Below, piece after piece: positions 1 to 7,559 of a stretch of 10,272 bases of DNA. The DNA comes from Pseudomonadota bacterium. GTDB taxonomy: Bacteria > Pseudomonadota > Alphaproteobacteria > Kiloniellales > J153. The DNA lies in NCBI GenBank assembly GCA_022572105.1, contig JACZWN010000126.1:1-10272 (forward strand), read 5' to 3'. The position numbers and the translations under genes are program-made. Numbering within the stretch: the first letter of the stretch is position 1; each line of letters opens with the position of its first letter. The notes beneath the pieces were generated by a model. It was given only the letters and a program-made list of their open reading frames with translations, was not told the DNA's origin and did not search any database.

Positions 1-23
1 CGCTGATAATGACCCATAGAGAC

Positions 24-115
24 GGCTTCCCAAGGCTTTCGGCCAGGAGCGCGTGGCGCGGCGATGCAAGGCATCGCAAGCCCTGCGGGACGCCGTCCGA
101 AAGCCTTGGGAAGCC
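24..115. repeat. Nested 19-base inverted repeat inside copy 1
   Basis: The 19 bases at 24-42 (GGCTTCCCAAGGCTTTCGG) are the exact reverse complement of 97-115. They lie just inside the outer terminal repeats, so the element is a palindrome within a palindrome. The equivalent pair in the second element is 5150-5168 against 5238-5256, with two mismatches. Strand transcripts of either element could fold into a long branched hairpin. Confidence 0.85.
61..77. repeat. Short hairpin module GCGATGC-N3-GCATCGC
   Basis: A perfect 7-base-pair stem with a three-base loop (AAG) sits in the centre of copy 1. The same stem appears at 5203-5219 of copy 2 with a different loop (CCG). A shorter relative with a six-base-pair stem and GGG loop lies at 5085-5099. 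The stem is conserved while the loop varies, which suggests that structure rather than sequence has been kept. Confidence 0.75.
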
Positions 116-153
116 GCCGTTCCGGTCGGGCGGGCGATCTCTATGGGTCATTA

Positions 154-747
154 TCAACGCTCCTTGGTATTAGCCAGGGCCGCGGCCCGTTTCCGACCCA
201 AGCGTTTTTGGCGCGCGGGCCGCTTCTTTCTGCGCACCAGACGGCGGCGGGCGTGCTGGTACTCCGCGACCGCCCCGCGGACCGGCCAGAAGAAGGCGAA
301 CCACGCGGCGACCGAGGTCGGAACGCCGCCCACCGTCATGGGCCACAGAACGTCCAACGGACGATCGAAAATGTACGTTAAACTGAGCACCGCGGGAAGC
401 TCCGAGACGACCTCGCCGCCCAGCAGCCATTGCCCGAGCGCGTAAATCCAAGTCCAGATGAAGGGAAAGGTCCAGGGGTTTCCGACCACGGTGCCGATCG
501 CCGAGGCCAACAGGCTGCCCCGCAGGAGTGTGGACAGCAACGCCGCGCCGACGAAGTGAAACCCGATGAAGGGCGTGAAGGAAATCGCCGCTCCGCAGGC
601 GAATCCGGCGGCGATGCGATACGGCGTCCCGGGCAAACGGCGCAACCGGTGGGCGATGTAGAGCGATGCCCGGCGCCAGCCCCCGCTGGGCCAGACGAGC
701 GCCCATACCCGGCGATAGATCGGCAGCGGATGGCGACGGCCAAGCAT
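154..747 (-). CDS. DUF2062 membrane protein
   Basis: This predicted 197-residue inner-membrane protein belongs to the DUF2062 family, whose function is unknown. The family core is clear: a basic N-terminus (residues 1-40), the glycine/aromatic segment GFACGAAISFTPFIGFHF (48-65), the VGNPWTFPFIW motif (88-98) and a last hydrophobic segment around 133-158, followed by a strongly basic tail (165-190). The ATG at 747 is chosen because the protein begins with the usual short basic leader; no strong ribosome binding site is visible. It lies 98 bases downstream of rsh on the same strand, a position DUF2062 genes often hold in alphaproteobacteria. Oddly, the last five codons (NTKER) and three successive stops (TGA, TAA, TGA) come from the terminal repeat of the element at 1-169, so the original C-terminus has probably been replaced or trimmed. 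Confidence 0.85.
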   Translation of the reverse strand: MLGRRHPLPIYRRVWALVWPSGGWRRASLYIAHRLRRLPGTPYRIAAGFACGAAISFTPFIGFHFVGAALLSTLLRGSLLASAIGTVVGNPWTFPFIWTWIYALGQWLLGGEVVSELPAVLSLTYIFDRPLDVLWPMTVGGVPTSVAAWFAFFWPVRGAVAEYQHARRRLVRRKKRPARQKRLGRKRAAALANTKER

Positions 748-785
748 GGCGTTCGGCCGGCCTCAACCGGTCCCGGAGGTGCGCC

Positions 786-814
786 GCGCGCCAGGCCGCG
801 GCCGCCCGGCGCGC
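786..814. other. GC-rich hairpin between rsh and the DUF2062 gene
   Basis: GCGCGCC at 786-792 pairs with GGCGCGC at 808-814, and the loop contains the inner palindrome GGCCGCGGCC (794-803). It falls in the 98-base gap after the rsh stop. There is no T-run after it on either strand, so it is not a standard intrinsic terminator. It may be an RNA-processing or attenuation structure, or simply chance in GC-rich DNA. Confidence 0.35.
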
Positions 815-845
815 GCCGTCCGATCGAAGCCGGCCCCCGCAGCCA

Positions 846-2993
846 TCAGCGGCGCGCCCGTTCGACCGAGGTAATGACCGGGGCCGCCCTCAGCGCGGCG
901 ATGATGTTGCTCAGGTGTTTGGCGTCCTGGACCTCGACATCGACCAGCATCTCGAAGAAATCGATCGAACGATCGGTGATCTTGAGGTTGCTGATGTTCC
1001 CGTGGTTCTTGCCGATGATGGTGGAAAGGTCGCCCAGGCTTCCCGGTTCGTTGGCGACCACCAGGCGCAGGCGGCCGGTGTGCGCGTCGGACTCTTCTTC
1101 GTCCACCTCCCAGGCCAGGTCGATCCAGCGCTCGGGGGTGTCCTGAAAGGTCTCCAGGGTCTCGCAGTCGATGGTGTGCACCGTCACCCCCTTGCCGGTG
1201 GTCACGATGCCGACGATGCGCTCGCCCGGCAGGGGGTGGCAACAGCGCGCGTAGTGGACCGCCATGCCGGGGATCAGGCCCTTGATCGGCAGCTTGGACT
1301 TTTTGGCCTTGTCGCCGCGCCCGCGGCCGCGGCCGAACGGCCAGACCCGCATCGATCTGGTCGTCTGCTTGACCCCGGGGAACACCGCGACCAGGACTTC
1401 GCGCGCGCTGTGGTGGCCCTTGCCGACCAAGGCGCAGAGATCCTCCACGCCGTTGCACCTGAACTTCTTGAGGACCCCGTCGAGCGCCTTGTTGGAGAAT
1501 TCGTAGTCTTCCTCCCGGAACGCCTTCTGCAGCATCTGCCGGCCCAGCTGGCCGTATTGCTCCCGCTCCTTCAGGTGAATGAACCGGCGGATGCGCGCCT
1601 TGGCCTTGCCGGAGACGACGAACTGCTCCCAATCGGGCGAAGGCGTCTGGGCCTTGGAGGTGAGGATTTCCACCTGGTCGCCGTTTTGCAGCTTGGAGCG
1701 CAGCGGCAGGATGCGGCCGTTGACCTTGGCGCCGACGCAGGTATCGCCAACCTCGGAATGAACGGCGTAGGCGAAATCCACTGGCGTGGCCCCGCTCGGA
1801 AGGGCGATCAGGTCGCCCTTCGGGGTAAAGCAGAAGACCTGATCCTGGAACATCTCGAGCTTGGTGTGCTCGAGAAACTCCTCCGGGTTGGAGGCATGAT
1901 CGAGAATGTCGAGAAGCTCGCGCAGCCAACGGTACTGGCGGCCGTCCACCTTGTAGTCGCCCTGCTTGTATTTCCAGTGCGCCGCGACGCCGAATTCGGC
2001 GATGTCGTGCATCTCGTGGGTGCGGATCTGGACCTCGATGCGCTGGCGCTCGGGGCCGATCAGACCGGTATGCAGCGACTGATAGCCGTTGGGCTTGGGC
2101 GTCGAGATGTAATCCCTGAAGCGCCCGGGGACCACGGGATAACGGCTGTGAAGCGCGCCGAGCGCCTGGTAGCACTCGGTCACGCCGGCGACCACGACGC
2201 GAAACGCCATGATGTCGGAAAGCTGCTCGAAGGCGACGTCCTTGTGCTGCATCTTGTTCCAGATGGAATAGGGCGTCTTCATGCGACCCGAGACCCAGGC
2301 CTTGATCCCTTCCTCGGCGAGGACGCGCTCGAGCTGTTCTATGATGAGCGGCGGCAGCGCATCGCCACGTCCCTTGAGAAACTCGAGGCGCGCCAGGATC
2401 GAATCGCGCCCGTCGGTATTGAGCTCCGCGAACGCCAAATCCAACAGCTCGTCCTTGAAGCGCTGCATGCCGATGCGCTCGGCCAGCGGCGCATAGATTT
2501 CCATGGTCTCACGCGCGATGCGGCGGCGCTTGTCCGGCGACTGGACGTGATGAAGCGTCTGCATGTTGTGCAGGCGGTCTGCCAGCTTGACCAAGAGCAC
2601 GCGGATGTCCTCGGACATCGCGAGCACCAGCTTGCGGAAATTCTCCGCGTGCTTGGTCTGTTCGGACTGAAGCTCGAGCCGGGTCAGCTTGGTCACGCCG
2701 TCGACGAGACGGGCGATTTCCTTGCCGAACATCTTCTCGATATCCTCCAGCGAGGTGTCGGTGTCCTCGACCAGATCGTGCAGAAGCGCGGTGATGATCG
2801 AACTGTCGTCGAGCTTGAGGTCGGTCAGGATGCCGGCGACCTCGATCGGGTGCGAGAAGTAGGGATCGCCCGATTCGCGCGTTTGCGTGCCGTGCAGCTT
2901 CATCGCGAAGACGTAAGCGCGATTCAGCGCATCCTCGTCCGCGTTCGGATCGTAGGCCTTGATCCGCTCGACCAGTTCGAATTGCCGCATCAT
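846..2993 (-). CDS. rsh: Bifunctional (p)ppGpp synthetase/hydrolase (Rel/SpoT)
   Basis: This cytosolic stringent-response enzyme makes and degrades (p)ppGpp. Its 715 residues are the normal length for a long RSH protein. Domains in order: HD hydrolase (about 20-150) with H48, the H72-D73 pair in HDLVEDT, and D139 in LADRLHN, so hydrolysis should be intact; synthetase (about 230-345) with RFRDYI (291-296), YQSLHT (304-309) and EVQIRT (320-325); TGS (about 384-446); a zinc-finger/RIS segment with C584, C585 and C610; and a C-terminal ACT domain (about 641-712). The usual HDTVEDT reads HDLVEDT here. Two ATGs abut (2988-2993) and either could start translation. The gene is 73 bases behind rpoZ with no promoter seen between, so the two are probably co-transcribed, an arrangement common in proteobacteria. 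Confidence 0.97.
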   Translation of the reverse strand: MMRQFELVERIKAYDPNADEDALNRAYVFAMKLHGTQTRESGDPYFSHPIEVAGILTDLKLDDSSIITALLHDLVEDTDTSLEDIEKMFGKEIARLVDGVTKLTRLELQSEQTKHAENFRKLVLAMSEDIRVLLVKLADRLHNMQTLHHVQSPDKRRRIARETMEIYAPLAERIGMQRFKDELLDLAFAELNTDGRDSILARLEFLKGRGDALPPLIIEQLERVLAEEGIKAWVSGRMKTPYSIWNKMQHKDVAFEQLSDIMAFRVVVAGVTECYQALGALHSRYPVVPGRFRDYISTPKPNGYQSLHTGLIGPERQRIEVQIRTHEMHDIAEFGVAAHWKYKQGDYKVDGRQYRWLRELLDILDHASNPEEFLEHTKLEMFQDQVFCFTPKGDLIALPSGATPVDFAYAVHSEVGDTCVGAKVNGRILPLRSKLQNGDQVEILTSKAQTPSPDWEQFVVSGKAKARIRRFIHLKEREQYGQLGRQMLQKAFREEDYEFSNKALDGVLKKFRCNGVEDLCALVGKGHHSAREVLVAVFPGVKQTTRSMRVWPFGRGRGRGDKAKKSKLPIKGLIPGMAVHYARCCHPLPGERIVGIVTTGKGVTVHTIDCETLETFQDTPERWIDLAWEVDEEESDAHTGRLRLVVANEPGSLGDLSTIIGKNHGNISNLKITDRSIDFFEMLVDVEVQDAKHLSNIIAALRAAPVITSVERARR

Positions 2994-3066
2994 GTGAACA
3001 CCGCGCGCCCGTTACATCGATACCATGGACGCGTCGGACGCGGCGGTTCTGCGAGCCTCGTCGGCG

Positions 3067-3519
3067 TCAAGTCTCCTCGATTTTGCCGTCGTCCGGCTCG
3101 CCAACCTGCTCATCGGGGGTATTTGCCGGCTCGCCGACCTGCGCATCGGGGCCGTCCGCCTCCGCCTCGTCTTCGTTCTCTTGGCTCATGGCCAAGGCAT
3201 CGACGGCAACCATAGGCTGGTCGGCGTCGCCCTGGCCCATTTCGAAGACGGACATTTCGAAGTCCTGTTGTTCTTCTTCCGGCTCGTCGATCTCGACGTG
3301 CCTCTGCAAGCCCCGGATCAGGGCATCGTTCAGTTCGTCGATGTCGACGGTCTCCTCGGCGATCTCGCGCAGCGCGATCACGGGGTCCTTGTCGTTGTCG
3401 CGCTCGACCGTGAGCGGCGAACCGGCCGAGATGTCGCGCGAACGTTGCGCGGCCACCATCACCAGTTCGAAGCGGTTGGGAACCTTAAGGACACAGTCTT
3501 CAACCGTTACACGGGCCAT
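3067..3519 (-). CDS. rpoZ: RNA polymerase omega subunit
   Basis: Omega is the small subunit that helps the beta-prime subunit fold and assemble into RNA polymerase. In some bacteria it also forms part of a ppGpp binding site, which fits its place just before rsh. The N-terminal half carries the family signature: MARVTVEDCV, PNRFELV (14-20), and RDNDKDPVIALREIAEE (40-56). At 150 residues it is longer than the roughly 90 of E. coli. The extra length is an acidic, disordered-looking tail (about 76-150) in which QVGEP occurs twice (127-131 and 138-142). GGAG lies 11 bases before the ATG, slightly far. A promoter is predicted at 3579-3607. Identification is firm; the tail's function is unknown. 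Confidence 0.95.
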   Translation of the reverse strand: MARVTVEDCVLKVPNRFELVMVAAQRSRDISAGSPLTVERDNDKDPVIALREIAEETVDIDELNDALIRGLQRHVEIDEPEEEQQDFEMSVFEMGQGDADQPMVAVDALAMSQENEDEAEADGPDAQVGEPANTPDEQVGEPDDGKIEET

Positions 3520-3578
3520 TTACGTCAAAGCTCCGGAAATAATTGAAGGAATCGCGGTTACACGCCCGAATTGCCTGG

Positions 3579-3607
3579 AATATATGGATGCCGGGCAGCG
3601 ATGGCAA
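3579..3607 (-). promoter_or_regulatory. Predicted sigma-70-type promoter for rpoZ-rsh
   Basis: Read on the minus strand, TTGCCA (3602-3607) and TATATT (3579-3584) are separated by exactly 17 bases. Each matches the housekeeping consensus at five of six positions. It lies in the 171-base gap between folK and rpoZ and would give a 5' leader of about 50 bases. This is the best promoter I could see in the window. Confidence 0.6.
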
Positions 3608-3690
3608 GGTGATATGGCCACGCTCCACCCCTTGCCGGGCGCCCGAAACCCACCGGATTCCCGCATCGGCGGGCATTTGATCGATCGGCA

Positions 3691-4185
3691 TTACTCGATC
3701 GCCTCGGCCGTTCGGTCCGGCGGCAGGCGCCGGATCATCTCGGCCACGCTGCGCCCGCTCCCCGGGTGGCGCCACGCCGGTGCGAGCTCGGCCAGCGGCA
3801 GCAGCACGAAGGCACGCTCCGCCAGGCGCGGGTGCGGCAGGACCGGCGTCTCGCCGGGTCGGCTCAGTCGATCGCCGTAGATCAGGAGGTCGAGATCGAT
3901 GACCCGGGCCTCGTTCCGGACCCGGCGCTCGCGCCCCATGTTGCGTTCGGTCCGGTGCAGCGCCGCAAGCAGCGCGCCGGCCGACAACCCGGTCTCGATT
4001 TCCGCTACGCCGTTGACGAACCACGGCTGGCCGGACGGCGGCACCGGGGCGCTGCGGTACCAGCGCGACCGGCGCCCGACGCCCAGGCCCGAGGCCCGCA
4101 AGGCGTCCAGCGCGGCCTCGCAGGCCGCGCGCGGGTCGCCGTAACGCGCGCTCGACAGGTTGGCTCCCAGGCCGATGACAATCAC
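3691..4185 (-). CDS. folK: 2-amino-4-hydroxy-6-hydroxymethyldihydropteridine pyrophosphokinase
   Basis: HPPK transfers pyrophosphate from ATP to 6-hydroxymethyl-7,8-dihydropterin, the step before dihydropteroate synthase in folate synthesis; it is cytosolic. The 164-residue protein starts with the family's IGLGANL (4-10) and has WYRSAPV (42-48), PWFVNGV (54-60), ERNMGRERR (80-88) and the diagnostic RNEARVIDLDLLIYGD (90-105), whose D97 and D99 are the magnesium-binding pair. HPR at 118-120 is the usual later motif. The start is GTG at 4183-4185, supported because the protein begins directly with the conserved beta strand and AGGTG lies about ten bases upstream. It is the first minus-strand gene of the folK-rpoZ-rsh-DUF2062 series and is divergent from the NYN gene. 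Confidence 0.95.
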   Translation of the reverse strand: MIVIGLGANLSSARYGDPRAACEAALDALRASGLGVGRRSRWYRSAPVPPSGQPWFVNGVAEIETGLSAGALLAALHRTERNMGRERRVRNEARVIDLDLLIYGDRLSRPGETPVLPHPRLAERAFVLLPLAELAPAWRHPGSGRSVAEMIRRLPPDRTAEAIE

Positions 4186-4374
4186 AAATACGGCACCTCG
4201 CGCATCCAGGCCTTGCGGGTGGCCGGGTCAGAAATTAAATTATGTCTTGAAGGTCCGGAGCATAGGCCCCGGTTCGTCGAGGATTGCCGCCGGCCGGTTC
4301 GTTCTCCGGACGGCGAATCTCCACAATCCGCCACGCATATTCTTCGTCTCAGAGACATAATCGCAGAGGTCGCA
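4186..4374. promoter_or_regulatory. Divergent intergenic region between folK and the NYN gene
   Basis: These 189 bases separate two divergent genes and must hold both promoters. There is an AT-rich patch at 4231-4245 and a CATAAT (4356-4361) close to the NYN start, but I could not pair either with a convincing -35 box. A short palindrome GTCTC-A-GAGAC is at 4346-4356. No coding potential is supported here, although one frame stays open from upstream. Confidence 0.4.
4365..4369 (+). promoter_or_regulatory. Ribosome binding site that fixes the NYN start
   Basis: AGAGG ends five bases before the ATG at 4375. The frame is open for a further 203 codons upstream, back to 3766, but that part lies antisense to folK. 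This site, and the typical MNFYP-ERIALFIDG beginning, show that translation starts at 4375. Confidence 0.7.
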
Positions 4375-5013
4375 ATGAATTTTTATCCACAGGAGCGCAT
4401 CGCGCTTTTCATCGACGGCGCCAATCTCTACGCCACGGCTCGGGCCCTCGGGTTCGATATCGATTACAAACGCCTGCTCGAGCTGTACTCCCAGAAAGCC
4501 AAGCTGATTCGGGCCTTCTACTACACGGCCCTGATCGAGGACCAGGATTACTCGCCGATCCGGCCGCTGGTCGACTGGCTCGACTACAACGGTTACACCA
4601 TGGTGACCAAGCCGACCAAGGAGTTCACCGACGCCTCCGGCCGGCGCAAGATCAAGGGCAACATGGACATCGAGCTGGCCATCGACATGATGGAGATGGC
4701 CCCGCACCTCGATCATATCGTGCTGTTCTCCGGCGACGGCGACTTCCGCCGCCTGGTCGAGGCGGTCCAGCGCAAGGGCGTACGCGTCACGGTAGTATCC
4801 ACGGTGCGTTCACAACCGTCCATGATCGCCGACGAGCTGCGCCGGCAAGGCGACCTCTTCGTCGATCTCGTGGACCTGCAGGAGCAGATCGAGCGCGCAC
4901 TGCCGCCCGATCATCCGCGCGCGCGCGGACGCCGGCCGGTCGTGGAGACCTACGAGGACGAAGAGGACGAAGAGGACGAAGAAGAGGAGCACTACGAGAG
5001 CCATCCGGTATAA
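4375..5013 (+). CDS. NYN/LabA-type (DUF88) putative ribonuclease
   Basis: This 212-residue cytosolic protein has a PIN-like NYN domain. The family's expected acidic metal-binding residues are present: D14 in LFIDGANLY (11-19), D98 in GNMDIELAID (95-104), and D121 and D123 in FSGDGDFRRL (118-127). By family these proteins are predicted or shown metal-dependent RNases, so RNA processing or decay is likely, but the substrate is unknown. The C-terminal 25 residues are a low-complexity acidic run (about 194-206, mostly D and E), which could be a protein-interaction tail. The stop codon (5011-5013) directly abuts the TA that begins the element at 5014. Without that element, the gene would lie immediately upstream of the uracil-DNA glycosylase gene. 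Confidence 0.9.
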   Translation: MNFYPQERIALFIDGANLYATARALGFDIDYKRLLELYSQKAKLIRAFYYTALIEDQDYSPIRPLVDWLDYNGYTMVTKPTKEFTDASGRRKIKGNMDIELAIDMMEMAPHLDHIVLFSGDGDFRRLVEAVQRKGVRVTVVSTVRSQPSMIADELRRQGDLFVDLVDLQEQIERALPPDHPRARGRRPVVETYEDEEDEEDEEEEHYESHPV

Positions 5014-5289
5014 TACCAAGGAGCGCTGATAATGACCCATAGAGATCGCGCGGGCGATCCGCCGGGTAGGAGGGAAGCCGCGGGCGATGCGGGGCATCGT
5101 CAAGGCTTTCCGACGCCCTCCGGCGGTTCGCCCGCCCGACCGGAACGGCGGCTTCCCAAGGCTTTCGGACGGCCCAATGCTTTTAGATGGGGCGCAGGGC
5201 TTGCGATGCCCGGCATCGCCGCGCCACGCGCTCCTGGCCGAAAACCTTGGGAAACCGTCTCTATGGGTCATTATCAACGCTCCTTGGTA
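5014..5289. mobile_element. MITE-like palindromic element, copy 2 (complete)
   Basis: This complete copy is about 276 bases including a TA at each end (5014-5015, 5288-5289). The 33-base terminal inverted repeats (5013-5045 and 5258-5290) differ at one base. The interior of 212 bases contains all the modules of copy 1 in reverse order: the 19-base inverted-repeat arm at 5150-5168, a hairpin at 5203-5219 and the second arm at 5238-5256. It also has about 80 extra bases on the left with a second, diverged hairpin (5085-5099), and about 20 extra bases near 5171-5190. No credible protein is encoded. Between the NYN and glycosylase genes it would place a strong hairpin at the 3' end of the NYN transcript. 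A TA duplication fits IS630/Tc1-type insertion; the family remains an inference. Confidence 0.85.
5085..5099. repeat. Extra hairpin module in copy 2
   Basis: CGATGC-GGG-GCATCG repeats the stem of the central hairpin found at 61-77 and 5203-5219. The flanking bases (a GAAGCCG-like run before it, CAAGGCTTTC after it) also resemble the flanks of the main module. This part therefore looks like a diverged duplication of one module within the element. Confidence 0.6.
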
Positions 5290-5305
5290 TGAGGCCGCCT
5301 GAGCC

Positions 5306-5974
5306 GTGAGGCCGGTCGGCGGGATGGCCCCCGTCCCGCGCGGTGCCGCCACGCCGGCGCCCGACTGTCCGCTCTGTCCGCGTCTGGCCGCCTTCCGCGA
5401 GGCCAACCGCGCCCGGTACGCCGATTTCCACAACGCGCCGGTACCCTCGTTCGGGAGCGCGGCGGCGCGCCTGTTGATCGTCGGGCTGGCCCCGGGCCTC
5501 AAGGGCGCCAACCAGACCGGGCGGCCGTTCACGGGCGATTACGCCGGCGACCTGCTGTACCGGACCCTCGACAGGTTCGGCTTCGCCCGCGGCCCCTACG
5601 GGCGGCGCGCCGACGACGGGCTCGAGCTCGTCGGCTGCCGGATCACCAACGCGGTGCGTTGCGTCCCGCCCGAGAACAAGCCGACGGGCGCGGAGATCCG
5701 GACCTGCCGGGCCTTCCTGGCGGCCGAGCTGGCCGGCTTGGCGCGGCTCGAGGCCGTGCTCGCCCTAGGCACGGTCGCCCACGGCGCGGTGCTCGCCACG
5801 CTCGGACTAAAGAAGAGCCGCTATCCCTTCGGCCACGGCGCCCTGCACGAGCTGCCGAACGGCCTGCTGCTCGCCGACAGCTACCACTGCTCGCGCTACA
5901 ACACCAACACCGGACGCCTGACGGTCGAGATGTTCGAGGCGGTCTTCGCCGAGCTGAAAGCGCACCTCGGTTAG
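5306..5974 (+). CDS. Uracil-DNA glycosylase, family 5 (UDGb type)
   Basis: This enzyme removes uracil (and often other deaminated bases) from DNA as the first step of base-excision repair. The 222-residue protein shows the family-5 motif A, GLAPGLKGANQTGRPFTGD (60-78), and the C-terminal loop SYHCSRYNTNTGRLT (192-206). Four cysteines suited to a 4Fe-4S cluster are present: C21, C24, C119 and C134. A GTG start at 5306 gives the full length; an ATG at 5324 would remove six residues and is a real alternative, since neither has a clear ribosome binding site. The gene starts 17 bases after the inserted element and converges on smpB, with 17 bases between the stops and no terminator visible. The loop reads HCS where the well-studied thermophile enzymes have HPS. 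Confidence 0.88.
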   Translation: MRPVGGMAPVPRGAATPAPDCPLCPRLAAFREANRARYADFHNAPVPSFGSAAARLLIVGLAPGLKGANQTGRPFTGDYAGDLLYRTLDRFGFARGPYGRRADDGLELVGCRITNAVRCVPPENKPTGAEIRTCRAFLAAELAGLARLEAVLALGTVAHGAVLATLGLKKSRYPFGHGALHELPNGLLLADSYHCSRYNTNTGRLTVEMFEAVFAELKAHLG

Positions 5975-5991
5975 GTGGTTCGGCGCGTCGT

Positions 5992-6456
5992 TCAGCCCTT
6001 CTCCCGCATCAGCCGCGCCTTCTGGCGGTCCCAATCCCGCTTCTTCTCGCTCTGCCGCTTGTCGGCCTTGCGCTTGCCGCGCGCCACGGCGAGCTCCAGC
6101 TTGGCGATGCCGCGCTCGTTGAAATAGATCGACAGCGGCACCAGCGTGTAGCCGCCGCGCTGGATCTGGCCGATCAGCCGGGCCAGCTCGCGCCGATGGA
6201 CGAGCAGCTTGCGCCGCCGGCGCGGCTCGTGGTTGAGGCGGCTGGCCGCCTCGTAGGGCGAGATGTGCATGTTGCGCAGGTAGAGTTCGCCGCCCTCTTC
6301 GTGGGCGTAGGCCTCGCCGATCGAGCAACGCCCCCGGCGCAACGACTTGACCTCGCTGCCGGTCAGCACCAAGCCGGCCTCGAGCGTCGACTCGATGAGA
6401 TAGTCGTGGCGCGCCTTGCGGTTCTGCGCGATCGGCCGTTTCGCATCGGCAGACAT
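5992..6456 (-). CDS. smpB: SsrA-binding protein SmpB
   Basis: SmpB binds tmRNA (SsrA) and delivers it to ribosomes stalled on broken mRNAs, tagging the nascent peptide for degradation. At 154 residues it is a normal length. Conserved stretches are NRKARHDYLIE (12-22), LTGSEVKSLR (31-40), EAYAH (48-52), NMHISPYE (62-69), RKLLVHR (82-88) and ARGKRKADKR (125-134), and the basic C-terminal tail that enters the ribosome is intact. I chose the ATG at 6456 because the protein then begins in the usual way and GGAG lies five bases upstream; the frame is open for 41 more codons upstream but overlaps the end of dapA. It follows dapA after 26 bases, so the two are probably one transcript, as in many alphaproteobacteria. 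Confidence 0.97.
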   Translation of the reverse strand: MSADAKRPIAQNRKARHDYLIESTLEAGLVLTGSEVKSLRRGRCSIGEAYAHEEGGELYLRNMHISPYEAASRLNHEPRRRRKLLVHRRELARLIGQIQRGGYTLVPLSIYFNERGIAKLELAVARGKRKADKRQSEKKRDWDRQKARLMREKG

Positions 6457-6482
6457 GGCCGCTCCGGCCAGGACCTTTGGTA

Positions 6483-7370
<888 letters not shown>

Positions 7371-7427
7371 GGTTCTCCCCTGTTCCGACGGTTGATTGTG
7401 ACGCGGACCCACAGCCCGCAGCTTTGG

Positions 7428-7456
7428 ACCATACCGACTGGCGCGGATCGCGGCAA
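7428..7456 (-). promoter_or_regulatory. Predicted sigma-70-type promoter for dapA-smpB
   Basis: On the minus strand TTGCCG (7451-7456) and TATGGT (7428-7433) are 17 bases apart, each matching the consensus at four of six positions. The -10 box lies about 58 bases before the dapA start codon. The rest of the 189-base divergent gap (7371-7559) must also hold the promoter of the transglycosylase gene, for which I could find only an AT-rich patch around 7495-7510. Confidence 0.45.
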
Positions 7457-7559
7457 GACTGGGGCGTTTTCGCCAAGTCTCGGAGGTCCGTCAGTTTTTG
7501 TTAAACTATCGCCCGCTAGTTTGGTCTTATCGGAACCACCGCCAGCAGTTCGCAAGACC

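Larger units (their letters stand above)
1..169. mobile_element. MITE-like palindromic element, copy 1 (left end cut by window)
   Basis: This is a small non-coding element with terminal inverted repeats. The right repeat (138-170) matches, with one substitution, the inverse of the left repeat, of which only the inner 22 bases (1-22) are inside the window. The interior of 115 bases holds a second, nested 19-base perfect inverted repeat (24-42 against 97-115) and a 7-base-pair hairpin (61-77). The same modules recur in inverted order in the copy at 5014-5289. No transposase is encoded, so if mobile it would depend on an enzyme supplied from elsewhere. The ends, read as TA followed by CCAAGGAGCG, would fit TA-targeting IS630/Tc1-type transposition, but the family is an inference. 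The right end overlaps the 3' end of the DUF2062 gene and provides its stop codon. Confidence 0.8.

Noticed and set aside
1..170. CRISPR-like repeat array at the left edge
   Set aside because: The repeats are inverted and nested, not direct with even spacers, and no cas gene is present.
666..3215. An 849-codon plus-strand open frame opposite rsh and rpoZ
   Set aside because: It is antisense to a complete, motif-rich rsh gene. The open frame arises from GC-rich codon bias, and the translation shows no domain.
3655..3676. CCCGC-ATCG-GCGGG-like palindrome in the folK-rpoZ gap as a REP element or terminator
   Set aside because: The stem is only five base pairs, no T-run follows, and no second copy is seen in this window.
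4346..4356. Palindrome GTCTC-A-GAGAC before the NYN gene as an operator
   Set aside because: It is a single five-base arm pair with no second copy, and could easily occur by chance.
3766..4374. 203-codon N-terminal extension of the NYN gene
   Set aside because: It is antisense to folK, while a ribosome binding site and the family-typical N-terminus mark the start at 4375.
5014..5289. Small protein genes inside copy 2 (open frames starting at 5032 and 5087)
   Set aside because: They consist of the terminal repeat and palindromic modules, have no ribosome binding site and no recognisable domain.
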